A stretch of 64,000 bases of DNA. It comes from an uncultured Erwinia sp. (lineage in GTDB: Bacteria; Pseudomonadota; Gammaproteobacteria; Enterobacterales; Enterobacteriaceae). The translations under genes and the position numbers were made by a program. The notes beneath the pieces are model-generated. The model was not told where the DNA came from. It ran no database searches and saw nothing but the letters and a program-made list of their open reading frames with translations. The stretch is taken from contig CAMIKG010000002.1 in the NCBI GenBank assembly GCA_946221915.1, forward strand, positions 1 to 64,000. The letters are read 5' to 3'. This document shows, piece after piece, positions 1 through 8,772 of this stretch (within the stretch, counting starts at the first letter, position 1; each line of letters starts with the position of its first letter).

Positions 1-1120
1 ACGAAAGTTCATGATTGTTATACTTATCATTAAGTAATGAATTGAATTTATTGTATATCAGTTCAAATTTTTTCTGAAGCGATAATGGTGGTACTGGTAC
101 AAGTAAGTTTTTTAGTTTTTCGGCAGTCAAATGACTGAAAGTCACTTCAGATATAAACTCTGAGAAGGCATTTCTTTTTGCCATTGAATATAAATATTCC
201 TGTAAGTATACAGAAGTAACCAAGCTATAATTAGGCCGTACTCTATGCAGGGCTTTTTGATAATAACAATCTTTAATTTGGTTATTCCAAATTGCACACC
301 TGCCTATTTCTCCGCCCTCGCAAACCAGTAAATCTCCCCTTCTAAGCTCAAACTTAGACATTTCCTTTTCATTAAAATCCATTTCAAGAAGATCGTGGAT
401 ATCAATTTTTCGCCATCTAACATTAGCGTTTCGTAAGTATTTTTTTGAAAAAATCCCTGTTTTTGATTTTTTGGACAACATTTTTCCAAGCTGACAATCT
501 GCGATATCACCAAATTTTCCTAATTTCCAATTTTTGGGATTGCGAACTGGGTCCCCAAACATCTCCAAAAAGGTTGCACGCAAATAATCATTAGCCAGTT
601 TGACCGTTTGTTCCCTCTTCTGACGGATAACATCAGCTTTATCGAGAATGCTCGCGATGCGTTTCTGTTCTTCAAAAGGAGGCAAAGGTATTTCGAAATT
701 TTCTACAACTGTTTTAGATACTTCCTTGAAAGTTGCACCATTACCAAGCAACTCTAATTTTGGTACGAATTTCTTAATGCAATGATATAAGTATTTATTG
801 TGAACATTTTTTCCTGGGATTAAGCTTTTAAAACCTTGGTTTGTACAAAGTTCAATACCAGCAATAGCCACATTTCCTATTGGTGCTCGTGAGGTAAGTA
901 GTATAGTTCCTACTGGCAACATATATGTTGCAGCAGCTTTATATCCTGCCGAAGATATATATTCAGGTGCCTCATAAATAAAAGGGGAATTAAGGTTGGA
1001 TATATCTTTAGGTGTTATCCACGGAATATCCCCTTCCCAATAAGAAGCAATATTGCGTTTAGGTGTGGCTCCTCCCACAACGTCACAGCAATCTTTAAGT
1101 TTCACCATAGGCCAGCTCAT
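1..1120 (-). CDS. hsdS: Type I restriction-modification specificity subunit HsdS (3' end beyond window)
   Basis: DNA-recognition subunit of the type I enzyme; directs HsdM and HsdR to a bipartite target. The frame opens at an ATG at 1120 that overlaps the hsdM stop (ATGA) and stays open to the left edge, so about 373 residues are visible and the C-terminus is missing. Two target-recognition domains are separated by the usual helical conserved region around residues 150-200 (PPFEEQKRIASILDKADVIR), followed by a second half ending near PVPPLSLQKKFE. The DNA is AT-richer than hsdM and hsdR, as expected of the exchangeable specificity gene. The recognition sequence cannot be read from the protein. 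Confidence 0.9.
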   Translation of the reverse strand, partial: MSWPMVKLKDCCDVVGGATPKRNIASYWEGDIPWITPKDISNLNSPFIYEAPEYISSAGYKAAATYMLPVGTILLTSRAPIGNVAIAGIELCTNQGFKSLIPGKNVHNKYLYHCIKKFVPKLELLGNGATFKEVSKTVVENFEIPLPPFEEQKRIASILDKADVIRQKREQTVKLANDYLRATFLEMFGDPVRNPKNWKLGKFGDIADCQLGKMLSKKSKTGIFSKKYLRNANVRWRKIDIHDLLEMDFNEKEMSKFELRRGDLLVCEGGEIGRCAIWNNQIKDCYYQKALHRVRPNYSLVTSVYLQEYLYSMAKRNAFSEFISEVTFSHLTAEKLKNLLVPVPPLSLQKKFELIYNKFNSLLNDKYNNHELS

Positions 1121-2751
1121 AGCATTCCCTCCAGCTCGTCTAAATCCGCTAGAATCTCTTTTTCCAGATCTTTTAATCGTTTTAAAATCATCTTCGGATT
1201 TTCATATTCCTCAGCCTGATACACCACTTCTTTATAACGGTTAATGGAGAGGTCATATTTCTGCGCCGCAATATCATCTTTTGGTACTACAAACGCCGCC
1301 TGAGTGCGATCTTTGAAATAACCACCAGCGTTAATACCTTCCGGGTACTGCTGTTTCAGTAATGAGGCTAATTTCTCGCCCATAAAGTTATCAACCGGCA
1401 GCCCGCGTAAAGTACGGTAATGCTTCCAGCTTGCCAGTAGATGCGGCAGATCGTTGTCTTTGATTGGGTTACGCTTGTCATCCAGACTATAGCCGTCATT
1501 TTGCAGGTCGTAGAACCAGACTTCATCCGTCTGGCCACCTTTGGTGAAGATCAGTATTGCCGTTGCCACGCCCGCGTAAGGCTTAAATATGCCGGAAGGC
1601 AGATTGATCACCGCTTCCAGTTGGTTATCTTCCACCAGCGTTTTACGCAGCGACTGATGCGCCTTACTGGAGCCAAACAGCACGCCCTGCGGCACGATAG
1701 TGGCGCTGCGACCGCCCACTTTCAGCATTTGCAGAATCCGCGCCAGGAACAGCAGTTCGGTTTTTTTGGTTTTCACCATTGCCGACAGCGTGGAGTCGAT
1801 ATCTTCCTCGTCCAGTGAACCGGTAAACGGCGGGTTCGCCAGAATCAGGTTGAAAGCGTTTTTACTGGCCTGCGGGAAGTTGGTGCTGAAGCTCTGGCTC
1901 ATAGTGTCCTGATAGTGAATATCCGGCGCTTCCACGCCGTGCATAATCAGGTTCATGGCGGCGATACGCAGCATGGTGGTATCAAAGTCGTAACCGTGGA
2001 ACATATTGTTATCCACATGGTCACGCCACGGCGTCAGCAGGTCGCCGGTAAAGATTTTTTGTTCTTCCAGCTCACCGCGTTCGTTGCTGCCAATCTCGGT
2101 ATGAATGGACTCAAGCGAACTGTATTTCTCCAGCAGGTATTCATAACTGGTTGCCAGAAAACCCCCAGTCCCACAGGCCGGATCGCAGATCGTTTCGCCA
2201 CGCGCGGGATTCGGCTCCATCATTTCAACCATTGTGCGGATTATGTGACGCGGCGTGCGGAATTGACCGTTGATTCCGGCGGTAGTTAGCTTGCTTAATA
2301 GATATTCGTAAAGATCGCCTTTGGTGTCACCACGATCTAGTGGCAGGTTTTTGATCACCTCCACGGCTTTAGTCAGTAATGACGGCTTAACAATCTCCAG
2401 ACGAGCATCTTTCATAAAGTTGCCCAGCAACGTCACCTTTGTATCCTCGGCCTGCCCAAGCTGGCGAAAATGCTGGAACACGCCGTCGCGCACCACTTCC
2501 ATCATTTCGTCTGAGCCAAGGTTGCTGTAGTGACTGAAACGGAACTCCTGCTGCTCAGGCGCAAAGCGCGGTTTAAAATCAATGCCCGCGATTTGTTTAC
2601 GCTTCTCGTCCCGCTGTTCTTGGGTATCCAGCATCCGGGAGTACATCAGGTAAGTGATTTGTTCGATTACGGTCAGCGGGTTAGTGATACCACCTACCCA
2701 GAAATCTTCCCATAGTCCGTCGATTTTACTTTTTAAGTCACCGGTAATCAT
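1117..2751 (-). CDS. hsdM: Type I restriction-modification N6-adenine methyltransferase HsdM
   Basis: 544-residue modification subunit that methylates adenine using S-adenosylmethionine. An N-terminal helical HsdM domain (about 1-130) precedes the methyltransferase core with motif I DPACGTGG at 190-197 and catalytic NPPF at 306-309. It is translationally coupled to hsdS by ATGA. No good Shine-Dalgarno is visible before the ATG at 2751, and a hairpin terminator lies between it and hsdR, so its expression may be partly separate from hsdR. Length and motifs are normal for the family, and nothing looks broken. Confidence 0.95.
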   Translation of the reverse strand: MITGDLKSKIDGLWEDFWVGGITNPLTVIEQITYLMYSRMLDTQEQRDEKRKQIAGIDFKPRFAPEQQEFRFSHYSNLGSDEMMEVVRDGVFQHFRQLGQAEDTKVTLLGNFMKDARLEIVKPSLLTKAVEVIKNLPLDRGDTKGDLYEYLLSKLTTAGINGQFRTPRHIIRTMVEMMEPNPARGETICDPACGTGGFLATSYEYLLEKYSSLESIHTEIGSNERGELEEQKIFTGDLLTPWRDHVDNNMFHGYDFDTTMLRIAAMNLIMHGVEAPDIHYQDTMSQSFSTNFPQASKNAFNLILANPPFTGSLDEEDIDSTLSAMVKTKKTELLFLARILQMLKVGGRSATIVPQGVLFGSSKAHQSLRKTLVEDNQLEAVINLPSGIFKPYAGVATAILIFTKGGQTDEVWFYDLQNDGYSLDDKRNPIKDNDLPHLLASWKHYRTLRGLPVDNFMGEKLASLLKQQYPEGINAGGYFKDRTQAAFVVPKDDIAAQKYDLSINRYKEVVYQAEEYENPKMILKRLKDLEKEILADLDELEGML

Positions 2752-2782
2752 TGTTAACGTCTATACCCTGTTATAAATACAA

Positions 2783-2802
2783 AAGCCCCGCTGTCGGGGC
2801 TT
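2783..2802 (-). terminator. Intrinsic terminator after hsdR
   Basis: AAGCCCCG / CGGGGCTT, a perfect 8-bp stem with a 4-nt loop, followed on the minus strand by TTTTGTATTT. It sits in the 63-bp gap between hsdR and hsdM, downstream of the first gene of the locus. Confidence 0.75.
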
Positions 2803-2814
2803 GTCATGTACGTA

Positions 2815-5800
2815 TTATACCGTCGCTGCGTCGGTCACAACACCCAGCTCTTCGACTATCTTTTGCAACCGGGCGATCTGCTCGATATCCGGGAAAACAC
2901 CAGTAACGCCTTCGTTGTGGATATGCGTAAACGGCTGTTCAAAGAGCTGCCGCATTTCAATGGTGCCGTAATCGCGGATGTGGTTTTTCAGCAATGACAG
3001 GAAGCGCAGTTGCTGGCTGGTCAGGTTGTTGTCAGCGGCAAACTGGGCAAAGCGCACTTCAACCGCGTCGCTGTCCATCCCGATAATGGTACGCAAAAGT
3101 TTATCCAAGCTGGCGGTCGCCTGCGGATAGAACTCTTTCAGCGCCCGGATATCAACGTTGGGGTTTTGGATCAGCACCAGTTTTGCCAACTCATCCAGTT
3201 CGCCTTGTGTTACCGGCTCGCCGTTGCGGATTTTTTTCAGCACCGGGTTTTGCTGGAACAGCGGCTCCAACGCCCCCTGAACCTGCTGGCGATAGAGTTT
3301 GAAGTCAATCGAGCGGATGTTGGTTTTGCGGATTTCCGTCTGAATCAGGTTCGCGTCTTCGGAAATATCCACCTGTAGTGAACCAAATTTCGGCGTCGCA
3401 TCTTTTTCCATCAGGTGCATGATGCCGCGCAGATGAATGCGGATATCTTCCAGTTCTTCCAGACTGGCTTGCTTCCACCAGCCTAAATCACGAAGCTGAT
3501 TAATCCGCTGTCCCTGCTGTTGCACCTGCGCCAGATGCGGCGGCAGACGTTCCACTTTCTCGATGATGATCGGCCAGAGCACATCCAGCTCTTCCGGGTT
3601 GGTATAACGGGCAGTTTGCGCCGCCAGAATATCCATATCGAAACGCATGGCATCGCTTTGCCCGCGCACGTCCAGCCACTGCATCAGCGGGGCCAGAACG
3701 GATATTAAATCCTGCTGCGTTTTTGGGGAAAGCTGGCGCAGCACTTTTTCATCGCTGTACTGCGCTTTTTGCTGCCACTTTTCCTGTATAGCAATCGACT
3801 TTTCATCCAGCGCGTTGATCTGCTCGCGGAGCTGGTGAGCGACTAAATCCACCGCCTGTTTGTCGAACTTACGCTGTGCTGCGGCCCCTAGCGTGATCCA
3901 TGCCTCGAAACGTTTTTGCGCCAGCGATTTTGTCGCTGTCACTTCGGCCTCTTCGGTATGCAACTCGTGATACTCAAAATTGCCCCAGTGATCGAAGATG
4001 CGGAATTTCTGTTTATCCAGCTGTTTGCCGTTGTCATCGTAGCCGTACAACCCTGAACAAAGACGCGTACCACGGCCAATCATCTGCCAGAACTTTACTT
4101 TCGATTTGACTGGTTTGGCAAAGACCAGATTCACAATTTCCGGGACATCAATGCCGGTATCAAGCATGTCAACGGAGATAGCGATGGTCAGCTCTTTGTT
4201 GGTGCTTTCGTCCAGCCCTTTAAAATCGTCAATCAGTTGCTCAGCGCGGGGATCGTAGTTGTCGATGACCTGGCAGAAGCGTCCAGCAAACTGCGGGTAC
4301 ATGTCGTCGAACAATTTATTCAACAGCAGCGCGTGTTTGTGGTTCCGGGCGAAAATGATGGTTTTACCTGGTAGTTGGCCGTCTCGATCTTTAAGGCCAT
4401 TTTCCATCAGGTTACGCAGTATATACCGGTTGGTGTCTTTGTTATAAATTGCTTCATCAAGCGCCTTGCCATCAAATTCCAGAGTATTGGGATCGATACC
4501 CTGTTCTTCCAGCTCGCGGATTTGAGCGTCGCTTAATTTCTCCCGTTTTATGCCTTCGCGTAGGAATTCTGTGGTATGCGTGACAACCTCATAGGGAACC
4601 AGATTGTTATCGGCGATGGCATCTTCCAGGCTGTAGTTGGCGGTAGGGATACGTCCTTCACAACCGAACAGGCCGAAAGTGGTTTTACTCACCATATCGA
4701 TCGGCGTGGCCGTCAGGCCAATCTGGAGGGCATCAAAATACTTAAACAGGTCGCCGTAGACGTTGTAGATAGAGCGGTGGGATTCATCGGCGATAATCAG
4801 ATCGAAATAACCGACATCAAAATGGTCCATGATTTTCATCATGCCGGGATAAGTGGCAATGTAGATCCTGGCGTTCTGCCTGTCTGCTTTTTTCGATTTT
4901 CCGACCACATACAGCGGCTCATTGGTGAATTGATTGAAGGCATTCGCCGCCTGTTTGCGCAGCTCTTTACGGTCGCAAAGGAACAGAACACGTTTTACCC
5001 AACGGGCATCAATCATCAGTTTGCTTAGCGCAATTGCCACGCGGGTTTTACCTGTACCAGTGGCCTGAACAATTAACGATTGCCGGTACTTGTTGGTAAA
5101 CCGTTCGCTGACGCGGGCAATGGTTTCAAGCTGGTACAAACGTCCGGCAACGGCCTTACCTTCGTTATCTTTAACGTGCGGCACACTGTTAAGTGGCAGA
5201 CGGGTTTCACGCTGCTGAATAAGATATTGCAGGCTTTCCTTGCTATAGAAGCCAAATACCCGACGCGGAGGATAACCATGAGTTTTATGGTCGTCCCACA
5301 GCCAGATATCGTAGCCGTTGGTGTAGAAGATGACCGGGCGCTGACCGTATTCTTTTTCCAGCCAGTCTGCATATAGCCGAGCCTGAATTCGTCCTTGCTC
5401 GGCATTGACGCTGGTTTTTTTTGCTTCCACCACCGCCAGCGGTTTATGCGCTTCATCCCACAAGACATAATCCGCATAACCGTCGCCAGTTGCAGTAGGC
5501 TGTTCTTTAACGGGGTGTTCCTGCGTAACCTGATCGGTATTATTTAGCTCTTCTCCTACATTCCAGTCGGCGGCAAGCAGGCGAGAATCAATCAGGCGGC
5601 GACGGGTTTCCGCTTCATCAATAGAGAGGATATCTGCAACATGCTGGTTGCGAGCTCTGGCTTCGTTCAGGCGTTGAGTAAGGTGTTCGGCCTTTTCCTG
5701 CTCTTGCTGTAGTGCGCGTTGTAGCGCCAGTTCGCGCTCACGGCTTTCATCTTGAGCTCTGATTGCATCTTCCAGACGTTTTTCATCTGCACGACCTGAA

Positions 5801-6228
5801 GATTGTGTTAACGGAGGGAGAGAGAATTTGGGGCAGTCATCAACATTACCGTGTGCATAACGAACATACAGCCAGACCCCTAATAAGTACGCTTCCTTAA
5901 GCAGCCAGTACGTATCTTTGGCTTTGATACGTCCGCCGTGCGCGGCGCGGTTGCCGTGTATACGTAGCGCATCCATTTTCATGATAATGGCTTCCGGCAT
6001 CATGCTGGTAAAGACATCGGCGTTCATTAAATCATACAGATTTGCTTTGATGCCTTCAGGCAGCCGTTCCTGACGATATAACCAACGCACCATCAATTCG
6101 GTGTAGTTGCGCAGCTTCACCAGACTGCTTTCCGGGTCGGTGTGAACGTAACGTTCTGCCATACACGCGAGTTCCGCCAGTTCCGGCCACTGGCTCCGCA
6201 ACATTTCAAAATTGAGAGACTGCTCCAT
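2815..6228 (-). CDS. hsdR: Type I restriction endonuclease and translocase subunit HsdR
   Basis: 1137-residue motor and nuclease subunit of the type I system. The N-terminus resembles a DUF4145-type domain (about 1-130, with NRAAHGG) and is followed by a charged coiled-coil stretch (150-200). The PD-(D/E)xK-like nuclease motif is D254 with E269-A-K271. The SF2 helicase core has Walker A TGTGKT at 391-396, DESH at 482-485 and a GLTATP motif. The C-terminal region is the HsdR/EcoEI-like assembly domain. The ATG at 6228 is preferred over an in-frame TTG three bases upstream because AAGGCG sits seven bases before it. The frame is intact. It is divergent from the TIR gene. Confidence 0.95.
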   Translation of the reverse strand: MEQSLNFEMLRSQWPELAELACMAERYVHTDPESSLVKLRNYTELMVRWLYRQERLPEGIKANLYDLMNADVFTSMMPEAIIMKMDALRIHGNRAAHGGRIKAKDTYWLLKEAYLLGVWLYVRYAHGNVDDCPKFSLPPLTQSSGRADEKRLEDAIRAQDESRERELALQRALQQEQEKAEHLTQRLNEARARNQHVADILSIDEAETRRRLIDSRLLAADWNVGEELNNTDQVTQEHPVKEQPTATGDGYADYVLWDEAHKPLAVVEAKKTSVNAEQGRIQARLYADWLEKEYGQRPVIFYTNGYDIWLWDDHKTHGYPPRRVFGFYSKESLQYLIQQRETRLPLNSVPHVKDNEGKAVAGRLYQLETIARVSERFTNKYRQSLIVQATGTGKTRVAIALSKLMIDARWVKRVLFLCDRKELRKQAANAFNQFTNEPLYVVGKSKKADRQNARIYIATYPGMMKIMDHFDVGYFDLIIADESHRSIYNVYGDLFKYFDALQIGLTATPIDMVSKTTFGLFGCEGRIPTANYSLEDAIADNNLVPYEVVTHTTEFLREGIKREKLSDAQIRELEEQGIDPNTLEFDGKALDEAIYNKDTNRYILRNLMENGLKDRDGQLPGKTIIFARNHKHALLLNKLFDDMYPQFAGRFCQVIDNYDPRAEQLIDDFKGLDESTNKELTIAISVDMLDTGIDVPEIVNLVFAKPVKSKVKFWQMIGRGTRLCSGLYGYDDNGKQLDKQKFRIFDHWGNFEYHELHTEEAEVTATKSLAQKRFEAWITLGAAAQRKFDKQAVDLVAHQLREQINALDEKSIAIQEKWQQKAQYSDEKVLRQLSPKTQQDLISVLAPLMQWLDVRGQSDAMRFDMDILAAQTARYTNPEELDVLWPIIIEKVERLPPHLAQVQQQGQRINQLRDLGWWKQASLEELEDIRIHLRGIMHLMEKDATPKFGSLQVDISEDANLIQTEIRKTNIRSIDFKLYRQQVQGALEPLFQQNPVLKKIRNGEPVTQGELDELAKLVLIQNPNVDIRALKEFYPQATASLDKLLRTIIGMDSDAVEVRFAQFAADNNLTSQQLRFLSLLKNHIRDYGTIEMRQLFEQPFTHIHNEGVTGVFPDIEQIARLQKIVEELGVVTDAATV

Positions 6229-6438
6229 CAATCATCGCCTTATATCGTGGATACAACAGGATTTCTGGAAAGAATATCACACTATTTTGGCTGACGAAGT
6301 GAGCCGGAATGAATAAGCTGACGTAACAACTTTAAAGAGATCAAGCATCTATTAATTACAGTCAATAGCGTGATTTTTTTATACAGTGGGCACAGAATAG
6401 CCCTAAATACAGTAACGGTTCAGGAGCATTTCACCCTT

Positions 6439-7410
6439 ATGACTACTCTCGTTTTTTCCTACTCTCATGCGGATGAAGCACAACGCAATGAGCTAGAGAA
6501 ACATCTGTCCCCGCTGAAGCGAATGGGGAAAATCACCACATGGCACGATCGCCGAATCGTTCCTGGGCAAGAGTTTGAACATCAGATTGACCACTATTTT
6601 TCGCAGGCAGATATTATCCTATTGCTAATTAGCAGTGATTTCATCGCTTCTGACTATTGTTATCAGGTGGAAATGACCAACGCACTGGAGCGGCATAAAA
6701 AAGGCGAGGCGGTGGTCATTCCGGTGATTTTAAGAGAGTGTGCCTGGCATCAGTTGCCATTCGGCAGCATCATGGCAGCGACAATCGACGGTAAAGCCAT
6801 AAGCAGGTTTGCCAGTCACGATGAGGGTTACGTTCAGGTCGCCGATGCTGTCTCCCGAGCCATTGCCAATTTGGAAGCGAAAAAGCCGCAGCAGATTGTG
6901 CACGCCCCAGCTCCGGCTAATCCGATGCTTCAGGCAACGGATACCATCTTTACACCACGTTCGAGCAATCTTTCTCTGCCAAAGAGTTTTACTGACCTTG
7001 ATAAAGATCGTGCCCGTCGCGAGGGTTTTGAGTATGTTGCTCGTTATTTTGCAAACTCATTGGACGAACTCAAAAAGCGCCATGCAGGGCTAGACGTTGA
7101 TTTCCACCGACCTGATAACGATTCCTTCACATGTGCCGTGTATATCAACGGTAGCAAGGTTGGTCAGTGCGGAATCTGGTGTGGCAGTCGTAATATGGGA
7201 TTCGGGGATATCTGCTACAGTCAAAGCGGTGTGATTCGCAATAGTTGCAATGAAAGTCTTAGTGTTGCGGATAATGGGCAAACACTTGGATTCCGCACCT
7301 TGATGGGATTGGGATACAACAATTCAAGGGATTCGTTGCTGACTAACGAAGGCATGGCAGAACATCTATGGGATATGTTCTTTAGCCCTATTCAAAAGCG
7401 TAATCGGTAA
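6439..7410 (+). CDS. TIR-domain protein with uncharacterised C-terminal domain (candidate defence effector)
   Basis: 323 residues. Residues 1-110 form a Toll/interleukin-1 receptor domain: beta-strand start LVFSYSHADE, box-2-like WHDRRIVPG, and SDYCYQVE with Glu78 in the position of the NADase catalytic glutamate of active TIRs. A proline-rich linker (about 160-190) leads to a C-terminal domain (about 195-323) with a tryptophan/cysteine motif near GIWCGSR that I do not recognise. The start at 6439 is chosen because AGGAG precedes it and the domain begins at once; an upstream in-frame ATG at 6370 would add 23 unlikely residues. It is divergent from hsdR. Bacterial TIRs often deplete NAD+ during phage defence, and such a role here is inference. 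Confidence 0.8.
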   Translation: MTTLVFSYSHADEAQRNELEKHLSPLKRMGKITTWHDRRIVPGQEFEHQIDHYFSQADIILLLISSDFIASDYCYQVEMTNALERHKKGEAVVIPVILRECAWHQLPFGSIMAATIDGKAISRFASHDEGYVQVADAVSRAIANLEAKKPQQIVHAPAPANPMLQATDTIFTPRSSNLSLPKSFTDLDKDRARREGFEYVARYFANSLDELKKRHAGLDVDFHRPDNDSFTCAVYINGSKVGQCGIWCGSRNMGFGDICYSQSGVIRNSCNESLSVADNGQTLGFRTLMGLGYNNSRDSLLTNEGMAEHLWDMFFSPIQKRNR

Positions 7411-8001
7411 ATGTAGACCGTATCAGCAAAACTGATACGGTCTATGCTGATGATCAGCCAAAGCCCATCTCGGTTAAGGTGATGGCAGAATCCTATATTC
7501 CGCCTCGATAACTGCTTTGAAGAATGGCCGAGTGCATCACCACCATTACCGCTAACATATCCTTAACTCGCACTTTTTCTTCCTTAATCTGATATCCATC
7601 AGCAACACGAGGACATTTTCATGATGATAAATACCAGGTTATCTCAATATGACCCGGAATATAGTTGCCGCAGGAACTGATTGGTAAACTGATTGAAAAT
7701 ATATCGTTTTACCTTTAATTACATGTGTAGTGGTCAATAACGCCAACAGGATCATGTTTGCGATGTCTTCGGCTTTAATGTGAGAGGGTCTTCGTGTCGA
7801 TTCCAATCTTATGAAATACTCCACATTGCAGTTAAATGCTCTCATAACCTGAATAGCTAACGTGTTTTCATTAAAATAATATAAATAGTAATTTCAATGC
7901 GTTAATTTTATTTTTATATTGACGTAACATTCATGTTTAGATTAAATTTCCATCATCACTAAACATCTTATTTAACCTTAATCAACAGAGCGGAGATCTC
8001 A
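7411..8001. other. 591-bp AT-rich spacer between TIR gene and first GNAT module
   Basis: No convincing gene. It starts with a strong hairpin just after the TIR stop (12-bp perfect stem, 7415-7426 with 7432-7443, loop CAAAA) that lacks a U-run. A 19-codon ORF with a plausible ribosome site starts at 7621 and is not recognised. On the minus strand a 68-codon frame (7639-7845) contains KAEDIANMILLALL, which resembles the tail of short-chain dehydrogenases and may be a gene scar. The last 150 bp are very AT-rich and probably carry the promoter of the following module. Confidence 0.4.
7415..7443 (+). terminator. Hairpin after TIR gene
   Basis: 12-bp perfect inverted repeat AGACCGTATCAG / CTGATACGGTCT with a 5-nt loop, starting 5 bp after the TIR stop codon. 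There is no U-tract, so termination would be Rho-dependent or the hairpin may protect the mRNA end. Confidence 0.5.
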
Positions 8002-8172
8002 ATGGCTATCATAAGCAGCACCTTCGGCGGAACGACCCTGACAGGTAAAGATGCCGAGCAGTTCATTAAGCAATTTAATAATTGCAAACCAAACGATATC
8101 GCTAAGCTTTCTTTGCAACGAGGTCGTGAATTAAGAAAGAAAATGGCTGAGCAGGATAAGGTTATTTCTTAA
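8002..8172 (+). CDS. Small 56-residue protein, candidate antitoxin of GNAT module 1
   Basis: Begins MAIISSTFGGTTLTGKDAEQ and ends in a basic stretch (LSLQRGRELRKK). A good GGAG lies 7-10 bases before the ATG. It is followed after 21 bp by the GNAT gene. A paralogue of 52 residues lies at 12139-12297 in front of the second GNAT gene; by hand alignment 35 of the first 48 positions are identical. No family is recognised, and it lacks an obvious ribbon-helix-helix start. The repeated pairing with a TacT-like acetyltransferase suggests an antitoxin or an accessory subunit, which is inference. Confidence 0.75.
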   Translation: MAIISSTFGGTTLTGKDAEQFIKQFNNCKPNDIAKLSLQRGRELRKKMAEQDKVIS

Positions 8173-8193
8173 ATATAACTTGGTGCTAATAAT

Positions 8194-8772
8194 ATGGACG
8201 AATCACTGCAACCGGATTTGCAAGTTCTGCCTTTAAATTCTTACCAAAATCTTAAGAAGTTTAGCTCTGGCAGAGAAGAGTTTCAGCCGCTTAAACGTTT
8301 TTTGCAGCGCGATGCCCTGACCTTTCAGGATGGATGTATTGCTCAGACCTATGTCGCGGTTGATGATAATCATAGAAAGGATAAATTATTTCCTAAACCA
8401 TATTTCCCTTACTCAGTGTTAGGTTATATGACGTTAACGTGCAGTGAGTTAAGTTTAAAAGGATATGACTTAGGAGCATGCTTTCGTGCTCATCACTATG
8501 ATTTTTTCCCGGCGATAAAAATCGCACGCTTAGCTGTCGATGCAACAAAGCGAACCGCCGGAGTTGGCACCATGCTTTTCGACCATGCGTTAAGTATTGC
8601 TATTGATGATATTCTGCCGAGAATCGGTTGCAGGTTTATTATTGCGGATGTCAAAAGAAGCGCGATTGATTTTTACTATAAAAAAGGTATGGCGCTGATT
8701 AACACCTGCGATAACTATCAGGCAGAACGTCCAGTAATGTTCCTTGACCTTGCTGGCGCATTAAAAAATTAA
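8194..8772 (+). CDS. TacT-like GNAT acetyltransferase, candidate toxin (module 1)
   Basis: 192 residues. The layout matches GNAT toxins that acetylate aminoacyl-tRNA: FxxGREEFQPLKRFLQRDAL near residues 24-45, TYVAVDD, LGYMTLTCSEL, then KIARLAVD followed by the acetyl-CoA loop TAGVGTMLF and a C-terminal YKKGMAL. It lies 21 bp after the small gene and its TAA overlaps an ATG (TAATG at 8770-8774) that was probably the original start of the next gene. The Shine-Dalgarno is weak, fitting low or coupled translation. Base composition is AT-rich relative to the metabolic genes nearby. Chemical substrate is not shown by sequence. Confidence 0.75.
   Translation: MDESLQPDLQVLPLNSYQNLKKFSSGREEFQPLKRFLQRDALTFQDGCIAQTYVAVDDNHRKDKLFPKPYFPYSVLGYMTLTCSELSLKGYDLGACFRAHHYDFFPAIKIARLAVDATKRTAGVGTMLFDHALSIAIDDILPRIGCRFIIADVKRSAIDFYYKKGMALINTCDNYQAERPVMFLDLAGALKN

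Noticed and set aside
7639..7845. 68-codon minus-strand frame resembling an SDR tail
   Set aside because: Only a short stretch is similar, no ribosome site and no upstream domain; at most a gene scar, noted in the spacer entry.
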